Positions 1 to 8,051 of a stretch of DNA of 64,000 nt are shown piece by piece; the first letter of the stretch is position 1, and each line of letters starts with the position of its first letter. Below the pieces are notes generated by a model. It ran no database searches, was not told the origin of the DNA, and was given only the letters and a program-made list of their open reading frames with translations. Source of the stretch: Streptomyces kaniharaensis (lineage in GTDB: Bacteria > Actinomycetota > Actinomycetes > Streptomycetales > Streptomycetaceae); assembly GCF_009569385.1 (NCBI RefSeq), contig NZ_WBOF01000001.1:4040001-4104000 (forward strand). Direction: 5' to 3'. The position numbers and the translations under genes are program-made.

Positions 1-31
1 GTTCAAGCCCCGCACCCAGCCGGTCGCCTGA
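1..31 (+). CDS. leuD: LeuD C-terminus (partial), small subunit of 3-isopropylmalate dehydratase
   Basis: Only the last nine codons are in the window, read in the frame that starts at base 2: FKPRTQPVA then TGA at 29-31. Streptomyces LeuD proteins end in a very similar FKPxTxPV tail, and leuD lies just upstream of hupS in Streptomyces. LeuD pairs with LeuC to isomerise 2-isopropylmalate in leucine biosynthesis. The call rests on this short tail plus gene order, so it is likely but not proven. A hairpin follows at 66-102. Confidence 0.7.
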   Translation, partial: FKPRTQPVA

Positions 32-65
32 GATCCCTTCGGAACAAGCATTCTGACGATCCGCC

Positions 66-102
66 GGATGGCCCGTCTCCCTCTCGGGGGGGCGGGTCAT
101 CC
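66..102 (+). terminator. Hairpin terminator after leuD
   Basis: Arms 66-75 and 93-102 form a 10-bp stem with one G-T pair around a 17-nt loop. There is no T-run, which is common for terminators in high-GC actinobacteria. The position, 35 nt after the leuD stop, fits transcription termination. Confidence 0.5.
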
Positions 103-213
103 GTCGTTCCGGAGCACGAGTTAGGGCCGTCGACCCACCCCCGATTGCCCATTTGGCTTTGCCGGAGAGGGCCCCGCGCATGCACAACTGCGGGTAGATG
201 GCACAATCAGTGC

Positions 214-561
214 ATGCACCGGCACCATGAACCTCCGTACGCGGGCGGCGAACCCGCGGCACCGGAGTCCACGGGCCGGGGATCCGAACGCCGAATTGAC
301 GAGCGGGTGGACGTCGCCTCCGCACCTGCTGAGGGGCCGGACGACCCGGAAGTCACAGCGCTCTACGCGCTTGTGGCCGAGCGGTTGAAGCAAGCTCACG
401 ACCGCGTGCATGCGCTGAACGTGTCTGCCGATGCAAAGACCGCTCTCACCCGTCAACTCCTCATCGTCACCGAGACCGCCAAGCGCGATCTTCCGGAGGC
501 GGCAAGGCGGTTGAGTCGCTTTGTACATGACCTCGACGCGGGGCACCCGCCCCGCGACTGA
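214..561 (+). CDS. Conserved actinobacterial hypothetical protein between leuD and hupS
   Basis: A 115-residue protein starting MHRHHEPPYAGGEP. The first 40 or so residues are low-complexity, and the rest (DPEVTALYALVAERL to the end) is predicted helical with a heptad-like pattern, so a small helical bundle is likely. No catalytic motif is visible. I take ATG 214 because the conserved-looking part follows it; the frame is open back to 145, and no strong Shine-Dalgarno marks either start. Small proteins of this kind occur at this place in Streptomyces genomes. Its function is unknown; HU lies next door but nothing ties it to DNA binding. Confidence 0.6.
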   Translation: MHRHHEPPYAGGEPAAPESTGRGSERRIDERVDVASAPAEGPDDPEVTALYALVAERLKQAHDRVHALNVSADAKTALTRQLLIVTETAKRDLPEAARRLSRFVHDLDAGHPPRD

Positions 562-615
562 GGTCGCCGACGCGCAAATCCATTGCGACACTAGGGTGAT
601 TCGCGCGTTTGGTAA

Positions 616-644
616 TTGAAAGTCCGCAGATACATACCTAACGT
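616..644 (+). promoter_or_regulatory. Probable hupS promoter (-35 TTGAAA, -10 TAACGT)
   Basis: TTGAAA at 616-621 and TAACGT at 639-644 are separated by 17 bp, a good match to a vegetative (HrdB-type) promoter. Transcription would start near 651, leaving a leader of about 44 nt before the GTG at 695. A second -10-like TAGGGT lies at 593-598 without an obvious partner. Confidence 0.55.
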
Positions 645-694
645 GCGAAAAGAACGGATGGAATCATCCGGCGCCCGTTTCCGAAGGGGAAGAC

Positions 695-1405
695 GTGAAC
701 AAGGCTCAGCTTGTCGAAGCGGTGGCCGAGCAGCTGGGCGGTCGCAAGGCTGCCGCAGAGGCCGTCGACGCAGTGCTCGACACCATGGTCCGTGCCGTTG
801 TGGCCGGTGACCGGGTCTCGGTCACCGGTTTCGGCACCTTCGAGAAGGTGGAGCGCTCCGCGCGCTTCGCTCGCAACCCGCAGACCGGCGAGCGCGTCAA
901 GGTCAAGAAGACCTCGGTGCCCCGCTTCCGCCCGGGCCAGGGCTTCAAGGACCTGGTCAGCGGCAGCAAGAAGCTGCCGAAGGAAGGCCCCTCGGTGAAG
1001 AAGGCCCCCAAGGGCTCCCTCACCCCGGGCAAGGCCGGCGTCGCCGCCACCCCGGCCGCCAAGCGCGCCGCCACCAAGCGTGCCGCCACGGCCGCTGCCG
1101 CCGCTCCGGCCGCCAAGAAGGCCGCCGCCAAGAAGACGGCCACCACGGCTGCCGCCAAGAAGACCACGGCCACCGCCGCGAAGAAGGCGACCGCCACCAA
1201 GAAGACCACCGCCGCTGCCGCCAAGAAGACCACGGCCGCCGCGACCAAGAAGACGGCCGCCGCCGCCAAGAAGGCGACCACCACCGCCGCCGCCAAGAAG
1301 ACCACCGCCGCCGCCAAGAAGGCGACCACCACGGCCAAGAAGACGGCTCCGGCGAAGAAGACCACCACCCGCAAGACCACCGCGCGCAAGACCACCGCCA
1401 AGTAG
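695..1405 (+). CDS. hupS: HupS, HU-family nucleoid protein with histone H1-like lysine tail
   Basis: This 236-residue protein joins an N-terminal HU domain (residues 1 to about 90: MNKAQLVEAVAEQLGG, then GFGTFEKVERSARFARNPQTGE, the DNA-contacting arm) to a tail of about 140 residues made of KKA, KKT, KKAT and AAAK repeats. The fusion is typical of Streptomyces HupS, which compacts the nucleoid of prespores; mycobacterial HupB is similar. The GTG start at 695 follows the purine-rich GAAGGGGAAGA. The tail is encoded by repetitive GCC/AAG/ACC codons and is a hotspot for length variation. It has its own promoter and a strong terminator, so it is probably monocistronic. Confidence 0.95.
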   Translation: MNKAQLVEAVAEQLGGRKAAAEAVDAVLDTMVRAVVAGDRVSVTGFGTFEKVERSARFARNPQTGERVKVKKTSVPRFRPGQGFKDLVSGSKKLPKEGPSVKKAPKGSLTPGKAGVAATPAAKRAATKRAATAAAAAPAAKKAAAKKTATTAAAKKTTATAAKKATATKKTTAAAAKKTTAAATKKTAAAAKKATTTAAAKKTTAAAKKATTTAKKTAPAKKTTTRKTTARKTTAK

Positions 1406-1439
1406 TCCCGCGCAGCAGTCCCTCGGACGGCTTCGAGAG

Positions 1440-1497
1440 AGAGCCGTGGCGCACCCCGTTCCGCGAATCGCGGAGAACGGGTCGCCACGGCTCTTTC
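1440..1497 (+). terminator. Strong hairpin terminator after hupS
   Basis: Perfect 12-bp arms (1440-1451 and 1483-1494) enclose a second inner stem and are followed by TTT. It lies 35 nt after the hupS stop and separates hupS from the convergent reverse-strand genes. Confidence 0.8.
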
Positions 1498-1571
1498 GAT
1501 TTCCGGGCGCTTGGTCGGCATTCGGCGCCGGACGGTCACCGGCCGCCTGTTTCGAGAGGGCCGGTGGCCGT

Positions 1572-1793
1572 TCAGGCCTCGGCCGGGTCGGGGAACGTCT
1601 GCAGCGTCACGAAGACCACCCGGCGGGCCTCGCCGCTGCCCTCGGTGCGGATCCGCACCCGCTGGCCGGGGCGCAGCAGCCGCAGGCCGCCGGCGTCGAA
1701 GGCGGCCGCGTCGAACGGCACCGGGGTCCCGTCGTCGAGCAGCACGGAACCGGCCCGGGTGTCGGGGTCGAAGGTGAACGCGGTGGCCTGCAT
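1572..1793 (-). CDS. Small OB-fold-like (cold-shock-like) hypothetical protein
   Basis: A 73-residue protein on the reverse strand. Its order FDPDTRAGSVLLDDGTPVPFDAAAF... LRPGQRVRI resembles the beta-strand layout of a cold-shock domain (G-x-V strand, charged loop, PGQRV strand), but the aromatic RNP1/RNP2 motifs of true Csp proteins are missing. It may be a divergent nucleic-acid-binding OB fold; that is inference. It lies 84 bp from cofC on the same strand and starts with ATG at 1793. Small proteins of this type accompany hupS and cofC in Streptomyces. Confidence 0.6.
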   Translation of the reverse strand: MQATAFTFDPDTRAGSVLLDDGTPVPFDAAAFDAGGLRLLRPGQRVRIRTEGSGEARRVVFVTLQTFPDPAEA

Positions 1794-1877
1794 GTCAGCA
1801 GCATAGCGAGCTGGACCGACAGTCCCGGGTGCCGTCTCACGGGGCGTCCGTCGGCCGTCCGTCCGCCAGCTTGTCCG

Positions 1878-2570
1878 TCAGGAGCGCCCGAGCCGGGCGA
1901 ACAGGGCGCTGGTGTACGGGCCGACGCCGAGCGCCAGGGCCTCGCCGAGGTCCGGGCCGGTGTCGACGTCCCGGCGCACCGACTCCACGTCCGCCAAGCG
2001 CAGTTCGAGCGCCCCGCCGGCCGCGTGCCGGGCCCGCGAGCCGTCCCCGAAGGCGGGGGCGAGCGGGCGCCCGGGGGTGCTGGCGAGCAGGGTCGTGCCG
2101 AGGCCGGGGGAGTCCGGCAGGAAGGCCCGGGCCCGTGGTGGCACCGCGCCCAGCACCCGGGCCAGTTCGGCCGGGCGCAGCGCCGGCAGGTCCGCCGAGA
2201 GGGCGGCCACCGGCGCGTCCGGGGCGAGTGCCAGCGCGGCCGACGCGCCGTGCGCCAGTGCCGGGTTGAGGCCGCCGCCGGGCTCGTCGGCGACCACCAC
2301 GGCGCCGAGCGCGGCCAGCCGGGCGCCGGCCGCGGCGTCCCGGGTGACCACCAGGACGCGGGCGACCTGCGGGGTCGCGAGGGCGGCCGTGACGGTGTCG
2401 AGCGCGAACGAGAGGGCCAGGTCCGCGCGGTGCGGCCCGGCGTACGGGGCGAGCCGGCTCTTGGCCAGGGCTAGCGGCTTGAGCGGCAGTACCAGCGACC
2501 AGCCGGCGGTGGGTGCGGCGGGCGCGACGGGCCTGCTGGGGCGTACGGTGTCCTGGGTCATCGGCGTCAT
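1878..2570 (-). CDS. fbiD: FbiD/CofC, phosphoenolpyruvate (2-phospholactate) guanylyltransferase
   Basis: This 230-residue nucleotidyltransferase activates phosphoenolpyruvate (or 2-phospho-L-lactate) with GTP, an early step in coenzyme F420 synthesis. The N-terminal WSLVLPLKPLALAKSRL carries the family's loop with K and KSRL residues for GTP binding. VARVLVVTRD and LSADLPAL are the central Rossmann strand and the metal-binding D-x-P motif. GLGTTLL and FGDGSRARH match conserved C-terminal segments. I use the ATG at 2570; another in-frame ATG lies at 2561. The other fbi genes are not in this window, as is usual in Streptomyces. Confidence 0.85.
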   Translation of the reverse strand: MTPMTQDTVRPSRPVAPAAPTAGWSLVLPLKPLALAKSRLAPYAGPHRADLALSFALDTVTAALATPQVARVLVVTRDAAAGARLAALGAVVVADEPGGGLNPALAHGASAALALAPDAPVAALSADLPALRPAELARVLGAVPPRARAFLPDSPGLGTTLLASTPGRPLAPAFGDGSRARHAAGGALELRLADVESVRRDVDTGPDLGEALALGVGPYTSALFARLGRS

Positions 2571-2789
2571 TGTGGCGCCGGTCCCGGAGCCCTCGCCAGG
2601 CCGTCCGAGCTGTGCGGACGTGCGTTTGATCACGACCGCCCCGCCTGCTGGCCGGGTCGCTCGACAGCCGGTGAGCGGGCGGGCGAAACTGTTCCGCGCC
2701 CGGGCCCGGGCACCGGGCAGCCGGTGCGCGGCACCGGGAGGCAATGACCGCGGCACCCCACGTGCCGCATGGGATGAGGAGGACCTGGG

Positions 2790-3617
2790 GTGGCCCGCCG
2801 CTCGTACGCCCAGTTCGGCAACGCCGACTACGGCATCTGGTACCGCTTCGCGGCCGTGCTGGTGAAGCCGGTGACGACCGCGCTGGTGAAGCCCGACTGG
2901 CGGGGCTGGGAGCACCTTCCGAAGGAGGGGGGCTTCATCGCCGCGGTGAACCACAATTCGATCATCGACCCGGTGATCTACGCGCACTGGCAGTACAACA
3001 GCGGTCGTCCGCCGCGCATTCTCGGCAAGTCCTCGCTGTTCTCGATTCCCTTCATCGGATTCATGCTGCGAAAGACCGGCCAGATTCCCGTGTTCCGCGA
3101 GTCGACGGACGCCGCGCAGGCTTTCCGGGCCGCGATCGACGCCGTCAACAACGGCCAGTGCGTGCAGTTCTACCCCGAGGGCACCCTCACCCGGGATCCG
3201 GACCTGTGGCCGATGACCGGCAAGAGCGGGGTCGCCCGGGTCGCGCTGATGACCGGCGCGCCGGTCATCCCGGTCGCGCACTGGGGCGCCCACGAGATCA
3301 TCCCGCCGTACGGCCGACCCGGTTACGGGAAGGGCAAGTTCAACCTGTTCCCGCGCCACCGGGTGGTCGTCGCGGCCGGGCCGCCGGTGGACCTGAGCAA
3401 GTACCGGGGCCAGGAGCTCACCGGCCAGGTGCTCACCGACGCCACCGAGGACATCATGGCGGCGATCACCGCCGTGCTGGCCGACATCCGCGGCGAGCAG
3501 CCGCCCGCCGAGCGCTACGACATGCGCAAGGCCGCCCGCGAGCGGGCCGCCGCGGCGCTGGCGGAGCGCCGTCGCGCCAAGGGCGGCGTCGACGACACCG
3601 AGGAGGCCGCGCAGTGA
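2790..3617 (+). CDS. plsC: 1-acyl-sn-glycerol-3-phosphate acyltransferase (PlsC family)
   Basis: A 275-residue acyltransferase that transfers an acyl chain to lysophosphatidate to give phosphatidate, at the inner membrane face. Motif I is AAVNHNSIIDP (NHxxxxD, catalytic His-Asp), and motif III is YPEGTLTRDPD. GTG at 2790 follows GAGGAGGAC with good spacing. The C-terminal 40 residues are basic and alanine-rich. Its stop overlaps the gpsA start by 4 nt, so the two are translationally coupled. The pair makes sense: GpsA supplies the glycerol-3-phosphate backbone that is acylated here. Confidence 0.9.
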   Translation: MARRSYAQFGNADYGIWYRFAAVLVKPVTTALVKPDWRGWEHLPKEGGFIAAVNHNSIIDPVIYAHWQYNSGRPPRILGKSSLFSIPFIGFMLRKTGQIPVFRESTDAAQAFRAAIDAVNNGQCVQFYPEGTLTRDPDLWPMTGKSGVARVALMTGAPVIPVAHWGAHEIIPPYGRPGYGKGKFNLFPRHRVVVAAGPPVDLSKYRGQELTGQVLTDATEDIMAAITAVLADIRGEQPPAERYDMRKAARERAAAALAERRRAKGGVDDTEEAAQ

Positions 3618-4615
3618 CCCGGTGTGCCGTGATGGGGGCCGGCTCGTGGGGCACCGCGTTCGCGATGGTGCTGGCGGACGCCGGCAGCCAGGTGACGCTG
3701 TGGGCCCGCCGCCAGGAGCTGGTGGACGCCGTCAACACGACGCACGAGAACCCGGACTACCTGCCGGGCGTGCGGCTGCCGGAGTCCGTCCGGGCCACCA
3801 CCGACCCCGCCGAGGCGCTGGCCGGCGCCGACTTCGCGGTGCTGGTGGTGCCCTCGCAGACGCTGCGTGACAACCTGGCCGCCTGGGCGCCGCTGATCGA
3901 GCCGCAGACCGTCCTGGTCAGCCTCATGAAGGGCATCGAACTCGGTACCGCCAAGCGGATGAGCGAGGTGATCGACGAGGTCACCAAGGTCGGCCCGGAG
4001 CGGGTCGCGGTGGTCAGCGGGCCCAACCTGGCCAGGGAGATCGCCAATCGGCAGCCCGCCGCGAGTGTCGTCGCCTGCGTCGACGAGGCGGTCGCCAAGC
4101 GGCTCCAGGCGGCCTGCCACACGCCGTACTTCCGCCCGTACACCAACACCGACGTGGTCGGCTGCGAACTGGGCGGCGCGGTCAAGAACGTGATCGGCCT
4201 GGCGGTCGGCATGGCCGCCGGCATGGGGCTCGGCGACAACACCAAGGCCACGCTGATCACCCGCGGGCTGGCCGAGACCACCCGGCTCGGCGAGGTGCTC
4301 GGCGCCGACCCGCACACCTTCGCCGGGCTCGCCGGGATGGGCGACCTGGTCGCCACCTGCTCCTCGCCGCTGTCGCGCAACAACACCTTCGGCATGAACC
4401 TGGGCCGCGGCATGTCGCTCGCCGAGACCATCGCGGCAACCCGGCAGACCGCGGAGGGCGTCAAGTCCTGCGAGTCGGTGCTCGACCTGGCCCGGCGCAA
4501 CGGCGTCGACATGCCCATCGTCGAGGCCGTGGTGGACGTCGTGCACAACGGCCGGCCGACCCAGGAGGCGCTCCAGACGCTGATGTCGCGGTCCGCGAAG
4601 GCGGAGCGCCGGTGA
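3614..4615 (+). CDS. gpsA: Glycerol-3-phosphate dehydrogenase [NAD(P)+]
   Basis: At 333 residues it has the usual GpsA length. It reduces dihydroxyacetone phosphate to sn-glycerol-3-phosphate for phospholipids. The N-terminal VMGAGSWGTAFAMVLADAG is the GxGxxG Rossmann fingerprint. VVPSQTLRDNL, SLMKGIE and VVSGPNLAREIA are family blocks, and the catalytic lysine lies in GGAVKNVIGLAVG. The start GTG at 3614 overlaps the plsC stop in a GTGA arrangement, so the two form an operon. Confidence 0.95.
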   Translation: MTRCAVMGAGSWGTAFAMVLADAGSQVTLWARRQELVDAVNTTHENPDYLPGVRLPESVRATTDPAEALAGADFAVLVVPSQTLRDNLAAWAPLIEPQTVLVSLMKGIELGTAKRMSEVIDEVTKVGPERVAVVSGPNLAREIANRQPAASVVACVDEAVAKRLQAACHTPYFRPYTNTDVVGCELGGAVKNVIGLAVGMAAGMGLGDNTKATLITRGLAETTRLGEVLGADPHTFAGLAGMGDLVATCSSPLSRNNTFGMNLGRGMSLAETIAATRQTAEGVKSCESVLDLARRNGVDMPIVEAVVDVVHNGRPTQEALQTLMSRSAKAERR

Positions 4616-4645
4616 CACGGGCGTCCGGGGCGGCCCGCGGGGCGG

Positions 4646-4678
4646 TTGACTTTCCCGAAACACGTCGCACGGTAGTCT
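4646..4678 (+). promoter_or_regulatory. Possible ddlA promoter; leaderless start
   Basis: TTGACT (4646-4651) and TAGTCT (4673-4678) lie upstream of ddlA. The spacer of 21 bp is longer than ideal. The -10 ends 10 nt before the ATG at 4689, and no Shine-Dalgarno sequence is visible there. If the -10 is real, the mRNA would be leaderless or nearly so. Confidence 0.35.
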
Positions 4679-4688
4679 CAAACCCGAT

Positions 4689-5834
4689 ATGAGCATCGAA
4701 CAGACCTCCCCGAACCCGTCCGCCCGCAAGCCGCGCGTCGCGCTGGTCTTCGGCGGCCGCAGCTCCGAGCACGCCATCTCGGTATCCACCGCGGGCAGTG
4801 TGCTCAGGGCGATCGACCGCGACACGTACGACGTGCTGCCGATCGGCATCACGCACGAGGGCCGCTGGGCGCTGACCAGCGACGAGCCGGCCCGGATGGC
4901 CATCACCGACGGCAGGCTGCCGGACGTGGCGCACGTCGCCGAGTCCGTCGAAGGCCAGGTCGCGCTGCCGGTCGACCCGGGCAACCGCGAGGTGCTCCTG
5001 AGCGAGCCGGGAAGCGCCCCCAAGGCCCTCGGCGAGGTCGACGTGGTGTTCCCGCTGCTGCACGGCCCCTGGGGCGAGGACGGCACCCTGCAGGGCCTGC
5101 TGGAGCTGTCCGGAGTGCCGTACGTCGGCAACGGCGTGCTCGCCAGCGCGGTCGGCATGGACAAGGAGTTCACCAAGCGGATCCTGGCCTCGCACGGCCT
5201 GGGCGTCGGCCGGTACACCATCGTCCGGCCGCGCGAGTGGGAGACCGAGGACGGCCGCGCCGCGGTGCGCGAGCGGGCCGCCGAGCTCGGTCTGCCGCTG
5301 TTCGTGAAGCCGTGCCGGGCCGGTTCCAGCATGGGCATCACCAAGGTCAAGGACCTGGCCGACCTCGACGCAGCGATCGAGGAGGCCCGCCGGCACGACC
5401 CCAAGCTGATCATCGAGGCGGGCGTCACCGGCCGCGAGATCGAGTGCGGCGTGCTGGAGTTCGAGGACGGCCCGCGGGCCAGCGTGCCCGGCGAGATCAT
5501 GGTCGGCGGCGGCTACGAGTTCTACGACTTCGAGGCCAAGTACATCGACTCCTCCGAGGTGCAGATCCCGGCGAAGCTCGACGAGGAGCAGACCGCCGAG
5601 ATCCGCCGCCAGGCGGTCGCCGCGTTCGAGGCGCTCGGCTGCGAGGGCCTGGCCCGGGTGGACTTCTTCCTGCTGGAGGACGGCACCTGGATGATCAACG
5701 AGATCAACACCATGCCCGGCTTCACCCCGATCTCGGCCTACCCGAAGATGTGGGAGGCCACCGGGCTGTCCTACCCGGAGCTGATCGACCGGCTGCTCCA
5801 GGCTGCGCTGCGCCGCTCGACCGGCCTGCGGTAG
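4689..5834 (+). CDS. ddlA: D-alanine--D-alanine ligase
   Basis: This 381-residue ATP-grasp ligase makes the D-Ala-D-Ala dipeptide of peptidoglycan precursors. Visible blocks are FGGRSSEHAIS (N-terminal substrate loop), PLLHGPWGEDGTLQG, LFVKPCRAGSSMGITKV (ATP-grasp) and MINEINTMPGFTPISAYPKMW (metal-binding E and N plus the substrate loop). The omega-loop FYDFEAKY carries the Lys-Tyr pair of ordinary D-Ala-D-Ala ligases rather than the His of VanA-type D-Ala-D-Lac ligases, so a vancomycin-resistance role is not expected. The bidirectional hairpin that follows insulates it from the convergent DUF3515 gene. Confidence 0.95.
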   Translation: MSIEQTSPNPSARKPRVALVFGGRSSEHAISVSTAGSVLRAIDRDTYDVLPIGITHEGRWALTSDEPARMAITDGRLPDVAHVAESVEGQVALPVDPGNREVLLSEPGSAPKALGEVDVVFPLLHGPWGEDGTLQGLLELSGVPYVGNGVLASAVGMDKEFTKRILASHGLGVGRYTIVRPREWETEDGRAAVRERAAELGLPLFVKPCRAGSSMGITKVKDLADLDAAIEEARRHDPKLIIEAGVTGREIECGVLEFEDGPRASVPGEIMVGGGYEFYDFEAKYIDSSEVQIPAKLDEEQTAEIRRQAVAAFEALGCEGLARVDFFLLEDGTWMINEINTMPGFTPISAYPKMWEATGLSYPELIDRLLQAALRRSTGLR

Positions 5835-5847
5835 TCGCACGCGGACG

Positions 5848-5886
5848 ACGGAGGGCGGGCCGGGAGCTTCCCGGCCCGCCCTCCGT
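5848..5886. terminator. Bidirectional terminator between ddlA and the DUF3515 gene
   Basis: A perfect 17-bp inverted repeat (5848-5864 and 5870-5886) with a 5-nt loop sits in the gap between two convergent genes, so it can stop transcription from either side. Confidence 0.85.
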
Positions 5887-5895
5887 ACGTCACGC

Positions 5896-6414
5896 TCAGC
5901 CGGGGATGTTCGCCTTGACCGCGCCGGTCAGGGCGGCGGCCGGGTCGAAGGGGTTCGCCGCGGCACCGGCCGGGACGGTCACCTCGACGTAGGCGCTGCG
6001 CTGGGTCGTCACGAAGCGGTAGCCGCCGTCGGTGAGCTTCTGCGACCACCAGGTGACGTCGTCGACGGTCGGGGACCAGTCCATCGCGTGCTCGCCGTTC
6101 AGCTCGTCCGGGCGGTCGACGCCGCAGCGCAGCACCGTACGGGACGTGGTGCCCCACGCGGCCACGTACGGCGACGCGGGCGACGGGTCCCTGCGGGCGT
6201 GCCCGAGCAGCTCCTGCGGCAGGGCGGCGGCCAGCTTCCGGCAGTAGCCCGCCGCCTTGCCGGTCGGCTGCGGCACCTCGACGCCGTCGTCGGACGCGCT
6301 CCAACTGCCGAGCAGCACCACGACGGTGCAGGTCAGCGCGACGGGCAGGGCGAGCCAGCGGACCGGGGCGGGCAGCGCCGCCAGGGCGCGGGGGACGCGG
6401 AGTTCTCTGGCCAC
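5896..6414 (-). CDS. DUF3515 family membrane-anchored protein
   Basis: A 172-residue protein of the actinobacterial DUF3515 family. One hydrophobic segment at about residues 19-37 (WLALPVALTCTVVVLLGSW) looks like a signal anchor, so the rest would face outside. The outer part has two conserved-looking cysteines (GYCRKLAA and VLRCGVDRP) that could form a disulfide, and a WWSQKLTDGGYRFVTTQRSAYVEV block. No enzymatic motif is apparent. It is followed downstream on the same strand by nothing, and upstream lies the Lrp-type gene with a 20-bp gap, so the two may be co-transcribed. Confidence 0.75.
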   Translation of the reverse strand: MARELRVPRALAALPAPVRWLALPVALTCTVVVLLGSWSASDDGVEVPQPTGKAAGYCRKLAAALPQELLGHARRDPSPASPYVAAWGTTSRTVLRCGVDRPDELNGEHAMDWSPTVDDVTWWSQKLTDGGYRFVTTQRSAYVEVTVPAGAAANPFDPAAALTGAVKANIPG

Positions 6415-6434
6415 CCGCCGATGGTAGCCGGGCC

Positions 6435-6668
6435 TTACAGGTGGACCACCGGACAGGTGAGGGTGCGGGTGATGCCCTCGACCTGCTGGACCTTGGCCAC
6501 GACCAGGCGGCCGAGGTCGTCCACGGTGTCGGCCTCGGCCCGGACGATCACGTCGTACGGGCCGGTGACGTCCTCGGCCGTCAGCACGCCCGGGATCTTG
6601 GAGATCGACTCGGCCACGGCGGTGGCCTTGCCGACCTCGGTCTGGATCAGGATGTATGCCTGTACCAC
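6435..6668 (-). CDS. Stand-alone Lrp/AsnC ligand-binding (RAM/SAM) domain protein
   Basis: At 77 residues this is only the effector-binding half of an Lrp/AsnC regulator, with no helix-turn-helix. MVQAYILIQTEVGKA, IPGVLTAEDVTGPYDVIVRAEA and VQQVEGITRTLTCPVV follow the beta-alpha-beta ACT-like fold of that domain. Such stand-alone domains form dimeric or higher rings and may bind amino acids or partner with full-length Lrp proteins. It is conserved next to thiL in Streptomyces. The regulated pathway is unknown. Confidence 0.85.
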   Translation of the reverse strand: MVQAYILIQTEVGKATAVAESISKIPGVLTAEDVTGPYDVIVRAEADTVDDLGRLVVAKVQQVEGITRTLTCPVVHL

Positions 6669-6881
6669 GGGGGGACCTCCCGGCGGCCGGTTACGGGGGA
6701 CGCCGCCGTGATCGCCCGGTCAGGCGTCGAGGGTGGGAAGCGGGCTCACCGGCAGTCTGATCACCACGCTACCGCGCAGGGGGCCGGGGAGGGGAGACCT
6801 CTGCACCCGCGGAGGGCGTACGCTGCGCGGGGGAGCGCGACATGCGGCACGAGTTCTGATGGAAACGCGAGAGGACGGCAG

Positions 6882-7847
6882 ATGCAGGGGACCGTGGGCG
6901 AGCTCGGCGAGTTCGGTCTCATCAGGGAACTGACCGCCCGGGTACCGCTCACCGACGCGGTCGACCTCGGCCCGGGTGACGACGCCGCGGTGGTGAAGGC
7001 GCCCGACGGCCGGGTGGTGGCCACCACGGACGTCCTGATCGAGAACCGGCACTTCCGCCGGGACTGGTCCACCGCCTACGACGTGGGCCGCAAGGCCGCC
7101 GCCCAGAACCTCGCCGACGTGGCAGCGATGGGCGCGGTGCCGACCGCGCTGCTGCTCGGCCTGGTCGCCCCCGCGGACCTGCCCACCACCTGGGCCACCG
7201 AGCTGATGGACGGGCTGCGCGACGAGTGCCAGGTGGCCGGGGCGACCGTGGTCGGCGGCGACGTGGTGCGCGGCGACACCGTCACGCTGGCCATCACGGC
7301 GCTCGGGGACCTCCAGGGGCGCGCGGCCGTGACGCGCGCCGGCGCGCAGGTCGGCGACGTGGTCGCGGTGACCGGCTGGCTCGGCTGGTCGGCCGCCGGA
7401 CTGACGGTCCTGCAGCGCGGGTTCCGCTCGCCGCGCGCCTTCGTCGAGGCGCACCGCCGCCCCGAGCCGCCGTACCACGCGGGCCCGGCCGCCGCCGAGT
7501 TGGGCGCCACCTCGATGATCGACGTGAGCGACGGGCTGGTCGCCGACCTCGGCCACGTGGCCCGGGCCAGCCAGGTGGACATCGACCTGAAGGCCGCCGA
7601 CTTCGACGTCCCGGCGCAGATGGCCGACATCGGGCAGGCGGTCGGGGTGGAACCGCTGGTCTGGGTGCTCTCCGGCGGCGAGGACCACGCGATCGTGGCG
7701 ACCTTCCCGCGCGGGGTCCAACTCCCCGCCCGCTGGCGGGTGGTGGGCGAGGTGACCGGCCGTCCGCGGGGTACCCGCAGCGGCCGGGTGACGGTCGACG
7801 GCGCGCCCTGGGACCGCGTCGGCGGCTGGGACCACTTCGCCGAGTGA
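6882..7847 (+). CDS. thiL: Thiamine-monophosphate kinase
   Basis: A 321-residue kinase that phosphorylates thiamine monophosphate to thiamine pyrophosphate, the last step of the pathway. The N-terminal GDDAAVVKAPDGRVVATTDVLIENRHFRRDW carries the metal/ATP-binding aspartates of the PurM/ThiL superfamily. NLADVAAMGA, GGDVVRGD, TGWLGWSAAG, MIDVSDGLVADLGH and SGGEDHAIVATF are further family blocks. ATG 6882 follows GAGAGGACGGCAG. No TPP riboswitch is visible upstream. A phosphofructokinase gene lies between it and thiD. Confidence 0.93.
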   Translation: MQGTVGELGEFGLIRELTARVPLTDAVDLGPGDDAAVVKAPDGRVVATTDVLIENRHFRRDWSTAYDVGRKAAAQNLADVAAMGAVPTALLLGLVAPADLPTTWATELMDGLRDECQVAGATVVGGDVVRGDTVTLAITALGDLQGRAAVTRAGAQVGDVVAVTGWLGWSAAGLTVLQRGFRSPRAFVEAHRRPEPPYHAGPAAAELGATSMIDVSDGLVADLGHVARASQVDIDLKAADFDVPAQMADIGQAVGVEPLVWVLSGGEDHAIVATFPRGVQLPARWRVVGEVTGRPRGTRSGRVTVDGAPWDRVGGWDHFAE

Positions 7848-8051
7848 GCCCCTCGTGAGACCGGGGTGAGCCCCCGAGTGACCTACGGCGTACGGCGGAT
7901 GGGGAGCGGACACCGGTACGGCCCGTGACGCTCCGCGTGTGCGGCGGACGGGCTTCGCAGGGTGGTTGTGCGTAGGCTTGCGGAGAACCGAGCCCGCCCG
8001 CCCGTCCGGCGCGGGTGGTCCGACCCACTGCGAGCGGAAGAGCACACCACC

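Noticed and set aside
1040..1400. Possible CRISPR or tandem-repeat array within hupS
   Set aside because: The repeats are short lysine/alanine codon runs of a histone H1-like tail in frame, with no spacers.
1080..2474. Forward open frame through the hupS tail, the small OB-fold gene and cofC
   Set aside because: It is nearly pure proline/arginine where it overlaps the KKA-repeat tail of hupS, in another frame, and is antisense to two real genes.
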